This document shows, piece after piece, positions 9,038 to 16,014 of a stretch of DNA of 64,000 bases. Below the pieces are notes generated by a model. The model searched no databases and was not told the DNA's origin. It was given only the letters and a program-made list of their open reading frames with translations. Each line of letters opens with the position of its first letter. Within the stretch, counting starts at the first letter, position 1. The translations under genes were made by a program, and so were the position numbers. Origin of the DNA: Bacilli bacterium (GTDB lineage: Bacteria > Bacillota_I > Bacilli_A > RF39 > UBA660); contig JAFRQT010000011.1 of the NCBI GenBank assembly GCA_017428485.1, forward strand, positions 24,651 to 88,650. Reading direction: 5' to 3'.

Positions 9038-9619
9038 ATGAAAAAAGTTACAGGAAAAAGATTTTGCGCATATATAGTTGATTACGTAATAGTTGCATTA
9101 ATTGCTTCATTATTTGCTAGAGTGCCAATTTTAAATCCAAATTATGATAGGTATATGGAAGAATATAATAAGTATATTGAATCAGTTAAAACTAGTTTGA
9201 ATGATAGTGCATCAGATGAAATAATTGATAATTCATATGAAATGACAAAATTAGGTGTTAATATTACTATAATTAATTTAGTAGTAGGTGCTATATACTT
9301 TGTAGGTTTTCAATATCTAAATAAAGGTCAAACACTTGGTAAAAAAATGTTAAAAATTAGAATGGTTGATGACAATAATGAAAGACCAAAATTATATCAA
9401 GTATTAATTCATTCAATAATAATTAACAGTTTACTCACAACAACAATATCTGTAATAACACTATTATGTTTATCTAAAGCCACATATCTAAATATCAGTG
9501 AAGTTGTACAAATAATTGACATGGGATTATTATTTGGATCATTCGGTTGTATGATAGTTAGAAAAGATGGAAAAGGTATTCATAATATTTTAGCTCATAC
9601 AAATGTAATAGGAGAATAA
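9038..9619 (+). CDS. RDD family membrane protein
   Basis: 193 residues with three membrane segments (roughly 10-26, 75-92 and 125-150, with a further hydrophobic stretch to 175). The start KRFCAYIVDYVIVALIAS has the Arg and Asp that give the family part of its name. The conserved Q-T-L-G-K-K-M-L-K-I-R-M-V-D loop lies near residue 105-120. RDD proteins are small integral membrane proteins, some linked to Na+/H+ antiport, but function here is unknown. It is separated from its neighbours by 9 and 2 bases, so it is part of the 7607-10446 operon. Confidence 0.85.
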   Translation: MKKVTGKRFCAYIVDYVIVALIASLFARVPILNPNYDRYMEEYNKYIESVKTSLNDSASDEIIDNSYEMTKLGVNITIINLVVGAIYFVGFQYLNKGQTLGKKMLKIRMVDDNNERPKLYQVLIHSIIINSLLTTTISVITLLCLSKATYLNISEVVQIIDMGLLFGSFGCMIVRKDGKGIHNILAHTNVIGE

Positions 9620-9621
9620 GT

Positions 9622-10053
9622 ATGATAATAGGAATTGCAAATGACCATAGAGGTGTAAAATTAAAAGAAAAAATACAAAAATATTTACATAATAATGGAT
9701 ATACGTGTATAAATTATGGGACCGATACTGAAGATAGTGTAGATTATGTAGATTATGCCGAAAAGTTATGCAAAGCAATTAATAATCATGAAGCAGACTA
9801 TGGAATTTTAATTTGTGGTACAGGAATAGGTATGTCAATCGCGGCTAATAAAATAAAAGGAATTAGGTGTGGAAGAGTAGTAAACCCAAGAGAAGCTGCA
9901 TTAACAAAAGAACATAATATGGCAAATGTAATTGCACTTTCCGAGGATACTGAAAATGCTGAGGAAATAGTAAATGCATTTTTAACTACTAAGTATTCCG
10001 ATAATGAAAGACATATAAGAAGAGTTAATAAAATTAGCAAATTGGAGGAATAA
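9622..10053 (+). CDS. rpiB: Ribose-5-phosphate isomerase B
   Basis: 143 residues, the normal size for RpiB/LacAB proteins. N-terminal IANDHRGVKLK carries the substrate-binding Asp-His pair. ICGTGIGMSIAANK (about 63-77) contains the catalytic Cys and the anion hole, and a C-terminal RHIRRV segment binds phosphate. It interconverts ribulose 5-phosphate and ribose 5-phosphate in the non-oxidative pentose phosphate pathway. The ribose 5-phosphate can feed the prs gene elsewhere in this window. The galactose-6-phosphate isomerase subunits LacA/LacB are the alternative, but no lac genes are nearby. Confidence 0.92.
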   Translation: MIIGIANDHRGVKLKEKIQKYLHNNGYTCINYGTDTEDSVDYVDYAEKLCKAINNHEADYGILICGTGIGMSIAANKIKGIRCGRVVNPREAALTKEHNMANVIALSEDTENAEEIVNAFLTTKYSDNERHIRRVNKISKLEE

Positions 10054-10446
10054 ATGAATAGAACATTGTTAAAAGTTGCTGGTATTATTTCAATTATTAT
10101 AGGAGTTATTTGCTCTTTAACTATAATTGGATTAATAGTAGGTATACCTCTTATAATCGGAGGAGTTAAATTTAATGACTACTCTAATATGAGTGATGAA
10201 GAAATAGAAAAAAATAAAGATAGTATTCTAATTTGGACAATTGTATTCTTGTTTATTAATCAAATAAGTGGCGTTATTGCATTAATTGCATATTTATTAT
10301 ATGAAGCAAATAATACAAGTTATGTTAAATCATATAAACAAAATAATAAATATACGGAACTTGAACGAATTAAAAAATTATATGATGATAAAGTATTAAC
10401 AAAAGAAGAATACGAAAAAGAAAAAGAAAGAATATTAAATTCTTAA
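10054..10446 (+). CDS. Membrane protein with C-terminal SHOCT domain
   Basis: 130 residues beginning on the base after rpiB ends. Two hydrophobic segments (about 8-32 and 60-85) are followed by a short C-terminal helical hairpin. Its sequence, ending L-Y-D-D-K-V-L-T-K-E-E-Y-E-K-E-K, is a SHOCT (short C-terminal) domain, usually an oligomerisation element. The N-terminal part resembles DUF4064-type membrane proteins. GGAGG precedes the start. Function is unknown. Confidence 0.75.
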   Translation: MNRTLLKVAGIISIIIGVICSLTIIGLIVGIPLIIGGVKFNDYSNMSDEEIEKNKDSILIWTIVFLFINQISGVIALIAYLLYEANNTSYVKSYKQNNKYTELERIKKLYDDKVLTKEEYEKEKERILNS

Positions 10447-10463
10447 TATGAATAAAATATACT

Positions 10464-11351
10464 ATGAGGATAAAAATCATAGTATTTTTTGTTGCATTAA
10501 TTCTGCTATTAACAAGTTATAAACAAGAAAACAATTATATTATAGAAAAACCTAATACTTTAGCTGTAAATGTATTAAAAAATGATGAAATAATTAATAT
10601 AGATTTGGAAAACTATGTGATTGGAGTAGTCGCATGTGAGATGCCAGCGTCCTTTAAAGACGAAGCATTAAAAGCAATGGCAGTTGCCGCTAGAACATAT
10701 GCACTATATAAAATGAAGAAGAATAATAAATATGATCTTACTGCTACTACAAAGGATCAATGCTACATTACAATCGATGAAATGAAAAATAAATGGAAGA
10801 ATAATTATGATAAATATTATAATAAAATTAAAAAAGATGTATATTCTACTGAAGGAGAATATCTAACGTATAATGGAGATGTAATAATAGCTTTTTACTT
10901 TTCAATATCAAATGGATATACAGAAAATGTGGAAAATGTATTTTCACAAAAACTAGATTATTTAGTAAGCGTAGATTCTTCATTTGATAGTAAATATTCA
11001 TATAAAGAAAGTGAAAAGGAGACAAAACTAAAAGATTTTTTAAATAAATTAGGTATCAAAGATACTAAAATAGAAAAAATTTCAATAGAAAGATATAATA
11101 CAGGTAGAGTTAAAACTATAAAAGTAAATAATAAGTCATTTAAAGGGACTAATTTTAGAACTAAGTTGGGACTTAGATCAACTGACTTTGAAATAAAATA
11201 TGATTCGAATAAAGTATATATTACAACAAAAGGATATGGTCATGGAGTTGGTATGAGTCAATATGGCGCTAATGCAATGGCAGATTTAGGATATAGATAT
11301 GAAGATATTTTAAAATATTATTATACAGGTGTAAAAATAATGCATAATTAA
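10464..11351 (+). CDS. spoIID: SpoIID/LytB-family protein
   Basis: 295 residues. An N-terminal membrane anchor or signal (about 3-18) precedes a SpoIID domain. The conserved ENYVIGVVACEMPASF stretch contains the catalytic Glu59, followed by ALKAMAVAARTYAL. A YGHGVGMSQYGA segment lies near the C-terminus. In Bacillus, SpoIID is a lytic transglycosylase that works with SpoIIP and SpoIIQ in engulfment of the forespore. The next gene is SpoIIQ-like, which supports that role over a generic LytB. No good ribosome site is visible ahead of the ATG at 10464; an earlier ATG at 10448 is out of frame. The gene name rests on family and context. Confidence 0.85.
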   Translation: MRIKIIVFFVALILLLTSYKQENNYIIEKPNTLAVNVLKNDEIINIDLENYVIGVVACEMPASFKDEALKAMAVAARTYALYKMKKNNKYDLTATTKDQCYITIDEMKNKWKNNYDKYYNKIKKDVYSTEGEYLTYNGDVIIAFYFSISNGYTENVENVFSQKLDYLVSVDSSFDSKYSYKESEKETKLKDFLNKLGIKDTKIEKISIERYNTGRVKTIKVNNKSFKGTNFRTKLGLRSTDFEIKYDSNKVYITTKGYGHGVGMSQYGANAMADLGYRYEDILKYYYTGVKIMHN

Positions 11352-11360
11352 TTAAAAAAT

Positions 11361-11387
11361 GTTCACTCTATATTTAGGAGAGTGAAC
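11361..11387 (+). promoter_or_regulatory. Hairpin enclosing the ribosome binding site of the SpoIIQ-like gene
   Basis: GTTCACTC (11361-11368) and GAGTGAAC (11380-11387) are perfect 8-base arms. The Shine-Dalgarno AGGAG (11376-11380) sits in the loop and the right arm ends one base before the ATG at 11389. As RNA, this would hold the ribosome site in a stem-loop, so translational control is possible. As DNA, the same palindrome could be an operator. Confidence 0.5.
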
Positions 11388-11388
11388 A

Positions 11389-12027
11389 ATGGGAAAAATT
11401 TCTAAAGTGTTATTACCTACAATGTATTTAGGTATAATATCAGTAATGATTATAAGTGTTGTATTAGTATTATCAGGAATACAGTCATTCTTAAATGAAT
11501 CACCAATTCATCAATATACTCTTGATAATGTATTTGAAGGAGATGTAATGCCTGTTGTAAAACAGGAACCAACATATGAATCCATTATTAAACCTTATTT
11601 AACAGATAATGTAACTGTGGGTAGATATTTCTATGATTTTGAATCAGATGAGAAGAAACAAGAGGATTCTTTAATATTATATGGTGATACGTACATGCAA
11701 AATAATGGAGTAGATTATGTGTGTAAGGATAAGTTTGATGTAGTTGCTGTTTTAGCAGGTGAAGTTGTATCAATTGAAGATAGTGAAATATATGGAAAAA
11801 TACTAACTATTAAACATAATGACAATTTAAAAACAGTATATAGCAATATTACAGATGTATTAGTTACGGTTGGATACTATGCTTCCCAAGGTGAGATAAT
11901 AGCATCTAGTAAAAAATCTACAATTGATAACAATAATAATTCTATGTTGCATTTTGAAGTGTATTATAAAGACAATGCAATTGATCCTGAAAATATATAT
12001 ACTTTATCAGTAAGCGAATTTCAATAA
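11389..12027 (+). CDS. SpoIIQ-like M23-family protein, catalytic residues lost
   Basis: 212 residues. An N-terminal membrane segment (about 8-32) places the rest outside the membrane. The C-terminal LytM/M23 fold is visible from about residue 95 (N-N-G-V-D, G-E-V-V-S-I, Y-S-N-I, L-H-F-E-V). The zinc ligands are damaged: H-x-G-x-D has Asn105 in place of His, and the H-x-H motif reads M-L-H (186-188). Loss of catalytic residues is typical of Bacillus SpoIIQ, which acts as a channel/zipper protein rather than an enzyme. The position directly after spoIID supports a SpoIIQ-type role. A plain inactive M23 protein is the alternative. Confidence 0.75.
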   Translation: MGKISKVLLPTMYLGIISVMIISVVLVLSGIQSFLNESPIHQYTLDNVFEGDVMPVVKQEPTYESIIKPYLTDNVTVGRYFYDFESDEKKQEDSLILYGDTYMQNNGVDYVCKDKFDVVAVLAGEVVSIEDSEIYGKILTIKHNDNLKTVYSNITDVLVTVGYYASQGEIIASSKKSTIDNNNNSMLHFEVYYKDNAIDPENIYTLSVSEFQ

Positions 12028-12050
12028 AACCTATAAAGGTTTTATTTTTT
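12023..12050 (+). terminator. Terminator after the SpoIIQ-like gene
   Basis: AATAAAACC (12023-12031) pairs with GGTTTTATT (12038-12046) followed by more T residues; it overlaps the stop codon. Confidence 0.8.
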
Positions 12051-12067
12051 TATAATAATATATTTTA

Positions 12068-12096
12068 TTGAAAAAGAAATACTCTTATATTATAAT
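12068..12096 (+). promoter_or_regulatory. Promoter of agrA-agrC
   Basis: TTGAAA (12068-12073) and TATAAT (12091-12096) are spaced by 17 bases. Transcription would start near 12103, right at the Shine-Dalgarno AGGTG, giving a very short leader. The sites look strong enough for constitutive expression. Confidence 0.7.
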
Positions 12097-12112
12097 TATT
12101 TAGGTGAAAAAA

Positions 12113-12829
12113 ATGATAAATTTTGTAGTAGTAGATGACAATAAGCAACATAGAAAGAAAATATGTGATGTAATCATGAGTAATATGATGTCTAATCAAA
12201 TTAACTTTAAAATAAATGAATACTCAGATTTCGATAAAAAATTAGTACAATATATTGATAATAAAGACCATTTATCTATTTATATTTTAGATTTAGAACT
12301 TCCTAATGGTGATGGAATAGATATTGCTAGATTAATCAGAAATAAGGCTAATGATTGGAATAGTCCAATCATTATTATTACAGCACATGAATCACTATAT
12401 TATGAAGTATATAAACAAAGATTACAAATATTAGATTTTATACCAAAAATGATTTCAATTGAAAAACCATTATCAGAAGACATAGATATATGTTTAAGAA
12501 TGTTAAATAAAGATAAAGTATATAGATATACTTATAAAAATATAGCATATAATATTAATTTAAATAGTATAAATTATATACAAAGAGATAGTAGAAGAAC
12601 AAAAATAGTTACTTCAAGTAAAACATATTATCAGAACATTACAATAAATGAAATTAAAAATTTATTACCTGAATATTTCATTATTTCCGCTAAAGGAACT
12701 ATATTAAATATGAAAAATGTAAAAGAGACAGATTGGAATAATATGCTTGTCTATTTCAATGATGGAAGTAAAGATTATTTAATAACAAAAAGTCATAAGA
12801 AGGAGATAGAAAAGTATGAAAATAATTGA
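12113..12829 (+). CDS. agrA: AgrA-type LytTR response regulator
   Basis: 238 residues from the ATG at 12113, which has AGGTG 7 bases upstream; a GTG at 12104 in frame lacks a ribosome site. The receiver domain has acidic residues Asp8-Asp9, phosphoacceptor Asp60 in IYILDLELPNGDG and TAHES with the conserved Thr. From about residue 135 to the end is a LytTR DNA-binding domain, recognisable by INYIQRDSRRTKIVTS and by the FIISAKGTILN region. AgrA proteins activate the agr promoter when phosphorylated by AgrC. The paired repeat upstream of agrB (14986-15017) is the likely target. It overlaps agrC by 14 bases. Confidence 0.9.
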   Translation: MINFVVVDDNKQHRKKICDVIMSNMMSNQINFKINEYSDFDKKLVQYIDNKDHLSIYILDLELPNGDGIDIARLIRNKANDWNSPIIIITAHESLYYEVYKQRLQILDFIPKMISIEKPLSEDIDICLRMLNKDKVYRYTYKNIAYNINLNSINYIQRDSRRTKIVTSSKTYYQNITINEIKNLLPEYFIISAKGTILNMKNVKETDWNNMLVYFNDGSKDYLITKSHKKEIEKYENN

Positions 12830-14120
12830 TTGGACTATAATTTCTCTTTTATCTATTGTAGCGGTTATAATTCAATTATTTACGTTTAAAGAACTATCTG
12901 AAAAAAGTAAAATTAGAATTGGAATATCTAGTATTATATGCATAATTGTCGATGGAATTATAATAACATATAATTCTTATACGAATGATAGTATCTTACG
13001 TGCATTTGTTAGTTTTGCAATTATAATAGTATCGGAGCAATTAATATTTAAATATAATATAATTAAAACACTAACTTATGGTATAATGTGCTACATATTA
13101 GTTGTTGTTAGTGAAATAGTTTTAGATATTATATTACTCACAACAAAATTAATAAACTTGCAAGCAATAGACCATAATATCTTAGCTAAAGTGTTGTTGT
13201 CAATAATAATGGTATTACCAGCATATTTTATTGCAAGAAATAGGCATATTAAAAATATAACAAGAAAAATAATGCTATTTATTGAAAATTCCATTGTTGC
13301 ACAGATAATGGCAGCTATATTTTTAGTGGTATCTGTTATACTTGCATTTAAAAACATTATGTCATTATCTTTTTCAACATACCTTGGTAATTTTGTTTTA
13401 CTAATTGTATTTATAATATTAATTGTTATAATATTATTTAAAGAGTATAGGGTAAAAAGAGAACTTACCAATACTAAAATATTGCTAGAGTTTATGTCTA
13501 AATATGAACGAAAAATAGATGAAGATAGAATTAATAGACATGAAATGCTAAACAATTTATTGGTATTGAAGAGTTATAAAAATAAAAATAGCAAAGAATA
13601 CAATGATACATTAGATGACATAATCGCTAATTATAGCAAGAAAGATGACGGTATTAAAAATATATACAAATTGCCATCAGGGTTAAAAGGCATAATCTAT
13701 TATAAGATTAATGAAATCAAGAACAAAAATATAAATATAAATATTAACATATCAAAAATATTATCGAGTTATTTTAAAAAATTAGATAATAAGACATATA
13801 CTGCTGTATGTAAAATCGTTGGAATAACATTTGATAATGCTATAGAGGCATGCATTAACAGCAATGAAAAAATAATAAGATTAGAAGTTTATGAAGAAAA
13901 TAATACAGTAATAATAGACATCGAAAACACTTTTAACAATATAATAAATATTAAAAAGATAAATAATAAAAATTACTCTACTAAGAGTAAAAATAGAGGG
14001 CTAGGGCTATATATTGCAAACAACATAATAAATAACAATAGATTGATTGATATGAAACAGTATATAGATAATAATTATTTTGTTACAAAGATATTTATCT
14101 CAAAACAAAAATCTAGATAA
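12816..14120 (+). CDS. agrC: AgrC-type sensor histidine kinase (GHKL)
   Basis: 434 residues. Six or seven membrane helices occupy about residues 5-208, the peptide-sensing part. The dimerisation helix contains phosphoacceptor His242 in RINRHEMLNNLL. The ATPase domain has the N-box FDNAIEAC (about 350) and the G-box RGLGLYIANNII near the C-terminus. This is the HPK10 layout of AgrC, which detects the cyclic autoinducer peptide outside the cell and signals to AgrA. It overlaps agrA and meets agrD tail to tail. Unlike Staphylococcus, agrCA and agrBD are on opposite strands. Confidence 0.9.
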   Translation: MKIIDWTIISLLSIVAVIIQLFTFKELSEKSKIRIGISSIICIIVDGIIITYNSYTNDSILRAFVSFAIIIVSEQLIFKYNIIKTLTYGIMCYILVVVSEIVLDIILLTTKLINLQAIDHNILAKVLLSIIMVLPAYFIARNRHIKNITRKIMLFIENSIVAQIMAAIFLVVSVILAFKNIMSLSFSTYLGNFVLLIVFIILIVIILFKEYRVKRELTNTKILLEFMSKYERKIDEDRINRHEMLNNLLVLKSYKNKNSKEYNDTLDDIIANYSKKDDGIKNIYKLPSGLKGIIYYKINEIKNKNINININISKILSSYFKKLDNKTYTAVCKIVGITFDNAIEACINSNEKIIRLEVYEENNTVIIDIENTFNNIINIKKINNKNYSTKSKNRGLGLYIANNIINNNRLIDMKQYIDNNYFVTKIFISKQKSR

Positions 14121-14138
14121 GAAGTCATCTAGATTTTT
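14107..14138. terminator. Bidirectional terminator between agrC and agrD
   Basis: AAAAATCTAGAT (14107-14118) and ATCTAGATTTTT (14127-14138) are perfect 12-base arms with an 8-base loop. A-tracts and T-tracts flank on both sides, so it can end transcripts from both directions. Its left arm overlaps the agrC stop codon. Confidence 0.85.
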
Positions 14139-14145
14139 TAATTAA

Positions 14146-14262
14146 TTATAATAATGATTCTGGCATTTCAGGTTCATCAACAAACACAATTATGCATCCT
14201 GCACTAGCAGTAGCGGCAACTAATGCTCCTAGAAAAGCAGCAACACTTGCAAATAATTTCAT
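14146..14262 (-). CDS. agrD: AgrD-type cyclic autoinducer peptide precursor
   Basis: 38 codons. A strong GAAAGGAGG ribosome site precedes the ATG at 14262. The precursor has an N-terminal amphipathic/Ala-rich leader, then A-S-A-G-C-I-I-V-F-V, then the acidic tail D-E-P-E-M-P-E-S-L-L, which matches the conserved AgrD C-terminus (compare D-E-V-E-V-P-K-E-L of Staphylococcus). Cys23 is the only Cys and would form the thiolactone. The ring would be five residues (C-I-I-V-F) by the usual rule or six if Val28 is included. The start overlaps the agrB stop by 4 bases, so translation is coupled. This peptide is very hydrophobic and I do not recognise it as a described AIP. Confidence 0.88.
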   Translation of the reverse strand: MKLFASVAAFLGALVAATASAGCIIVFVDEPEMPESLL

Positions 14263-14864
14263 TTTGTACCTCCTTTCTTATAACTCTTATAGTTATCGTA
14301 TTTAAGCCCTAATAGTTTATAACTAATAGGTAGTATCATTATACTTTGCATAATTATTGCAAAGACTATTGAATTACAAATAATATAATTTGTATAAAAG
14401 GTAAGTATAAAATATATGATAGTTATTATTAAAGTAATAACTTTAAATGCTATTCTTTTATTTTTATGAACCAGTGGTCTTTTTTCTGTATCGGCGGGAG
14501 CATATAATATAAATAGAATGCCACATGCTATAAAAATAATATTAATAATTATTCTTTTAATTATTAATATCTTAATTAGAAATGGTATAAGAGTAAAGAG
14601 TGTTAGTGATAATACCCAACAATGCCATGCTTTTTTAGCATGCAATCCGAATCCTGCTAACCTAATAATCGAATAGAATAATATAAAATACAGTAGTTCT
14701 TTAATAGTGCCAATTATTAATGAAATGATAATTAAAATGATAAATTTAGTAATTGTTAAATAAATTGTTTCTAGACCATATTGTATTTCTTTTAGTTTAA
14801 TTTCATCATAATTATAGTTTTGAGAAATATTTCTCATTATTTTATTAACAATCATTTTTTTCAT
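14259..14864 (-). CDS. agrB: AgrB-type peptide-processing membrane endopeptidase
   Basis: 201 residues with five or six membrane helices. The catalytic pair is visible as His75 in FGLHAKKAW and Cys82 in HCWVLS, at nearly the same positions as His77 and Cys84 of Staphylococcus AgrB. AgrB cleaves the C-terminal tail of AgrD and forms the cyclic peptide at the membrane. It is the first gene of the minus-strand pair and directly precedes agrD. GAGAGGTAG upstream gives a ribosome site. Expression is probably controlled by AgrA through the direct repeats at 14986-15017. Confidence 0.9.
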   Translation of the reverse strand: MKKMIVNKIMRNISQNYNYDEIKLKEIQYGLETIYLTITKFIILIIISLIIGTIKELLYFILFYSIIRLAGFGLHAKKAWHCWVLSLTLFTLIPFLIKILIIKRIIINIIFIACGILFILYAPADTEKRPLVHKNKRIAFKVITLIITIIYFILTFYTNYIICNSIVFAIIMQSIMILPISYKLLGLKYDNYKSYKKGGTK

Positions 14865-14971
14865 TTGAACTACCTCTCTATAATAGAATAAAATAATTAA
14901 TAAATATTTTTTTATTATTTGTTTGAATATTGTTTTTTGTTGTCTAAAACTAATTTTTAAGTTTTAAATAA

Positions 14972-15017
14972 ATCATATTATCTACTTAGTGACAAAAAAC
15001 ATTAATTTAATGACAAA
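14972..15017 (-). promoter_or_regulatory. Putative AgrA-dependent promoter of agrBD
   Basis: Two copies of TTARTGACAAA (14986-14996 and 15007-15017) are direct repeats offset by exactly 21 bases, two helical turns. That is the spacing of LytTR/AgrA sites. On the minus strand a TATGAT -10 lies at 14972-14977. The position for the -35 (14995-15000) is poor and overlaps the nearer repeat, as expected for an activator-dependent promoter. The sequence of the repeats is not identical to the staphylococcal site, so AgrA binding is inferred. Confidence 0.6.
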
Positions 15018-15107
15018 CATAAGAATAATGTCGAATTTTTGGGTATGCTTTTAATTGTGCACAAAAAATAGAAGTATTATTATTAAACTAAGAAGGGACG
15101 GTGTTAT

Positions 15108-15329
15108 ATGAGTAGAGGTCGTGTGAAATGGTTTAATAATGAAAAAGGATACGGATTTATCGAATATGAAGGACTAGTAGATGAAGACATCTTTGTTCAT
15201 TATTCTTCAATTGAACAAGAAGGCTATAAGACTTTAAAAGAAGGCGAGATTGTAGAATTTACTTTAATTGAAACTGCCAAAGGCAATCAAGCAATCAATG
15301 TAAAAGAAGTCGCAATGACAGCAATTTAA
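15108..15329 (+). CDS. csp: Cold shock protein (CspA family)
   Basis: 73 residues, a single cold-shock OB-fold. RNP1 is KGYGFI (13-18) and RNP2 is IFVHYS (28-33). It starts with the usual G-x-V-K-W-F-N. It binds single-stranded RNA/DNA and acts as an RNA chaperone. AAGGGACGG precedes the ATG. It is transcribed alone and ended by its own terminator. Its promoter region shares the gap with the divergent agrB operator, so the two could affect one another. Confidence 0.95.
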   Translation: MSRGRVKWFNNEKGYGFIEYEGLVDEDIFVHYSSIEQEGYKTLKEGEIVEFTLIETAKGNQAINVKEVAMTAI

Positions 15330-15330
15330 T

Positions 15331-15357
15331 AAAATACACTTAGGTGTATTTTTTTGT
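15331..15357 (+). terminator. Terminator after csp
   Basis: AAATACAC (15332-15339) pairs with GTGTATTT (15344-15351) over a TTAG loop and continues in T residues. Confidence 0.8.
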
Positions 15358-15422
15358 AAAATTTTTGTGAAATTGTGGAATAAAATATATAATTATGATA
15401 CTCTTATATTAGGAGGAATGAT

Positions 15423-15953
15423 ATGAAATACAATATCCGTGGTAACAAGTTAGAAGTTACTGATGCTATTAACGAATACATCAAAAATAAATTATCTAAA
15501 GTAAATAAATACTTGGATGATAATGATGAAGTTGAGGCAAAAGCATTAATATCTGCGAAAGGAAAAGAACAAAAAGTTGAAGTAACTATTTGGAGCGGAA
15601 AATACAATATAAGAGCTGAAGAAGTTAATGAAGATTTATATGCCGCTATAGATTTAGTTATTGATAAACTTGAAAAACAATTTAGAAGATATAAAGATAA
15701 AATAACTACAAAAAAGAATAAAACTGGTGCATCTGTTCCAGATTTAGAAATAGAAGAATATTTTGAAGAGGATGAACAATCAATTGTAAGGAGAAAAGAA
15801 GTTTTCTTAAAACCAATTGATGAGGAAGAAGCTATAACTCAAATGGAACTTTTAGGGCATACATTCTTTGTATTTAAAAATGTAGATACAGGTAAGATAA
15901 ATGTTGTTTATAAAAGGAATGACGGAGATTATGGAATTATAGAAGCAAACTAG
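15423..15953 (+). CDS. hpf: Ribosome hibernation promoting factor, long form
   Basis: 176 residues. Residues 1 to about 95 are the S30AE/HPF fold (MKYNIRGNKLEVTDAINEYI start). An acidic linker follows, and the last 55 residues are the C-terminal dimerisation domain (RRKEVFLKPIDEEEAITQMELLGHTFFVFKN). The long form dimerises 70S ribosomes into inactive 100S particles in stationary phase. AGGAGG precedes the start. It lies directly before secA, an arrangement common in Bacillota, but a terminator separates the two. Confidence 0.96.
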   Translation: MKYNIRGNKLEVTDAINEYIKNKLSKVNKYLDDNDEVEAKALISAKGKEQKVEVTIWSGKYNIRAEEVNEDLYAAIDLVIDKLEKQFRRYKDKITTKKNKTGASVPDLEIEEYFEEDEQSIVRRKEVFLKPIDEEEAITQMELLGHTFFVFKNVDTGKINVVYKRNDGDYGIIEAN

Positions 15954-15980
15954 AAAAGTGATTATTCACTTTTCTTTTTT
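15953..15980 (+). terminator. Terminator after hpf
   Basis: GAAAAGTGA (15953-15961) and TCACTTTTC (15966-15974) pair over TTAT and are followed by TTTTTT. The right arm also contains the -35 of the secA promoter. Confidence 0.8.
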
Positions 15981-15993
15981 TCTTTGTTATAAT
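15965..15993 (+). promoter_or_regulatory. secA promoter overlapping the hpf terminator
   Basis: TTCACT (15965-15970) and TATAAT (15988-15993) are separated by 17 bases. The -35 is inside the right arm of the hpf terminator. Transcription would start about 15 bases before the secA ATG. Confidence 0.6.
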
Positions 15994-16014
15994 ATTTGTT
16001 ATGGAGATGATGAT

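Noticed and set aside
13091..13555. 154-codon minus-strand frame inside agrC
   Set aside because: It is opposite a clear histidine kinase and lacks a ribosome site; low-complexity A/T codons explain it.
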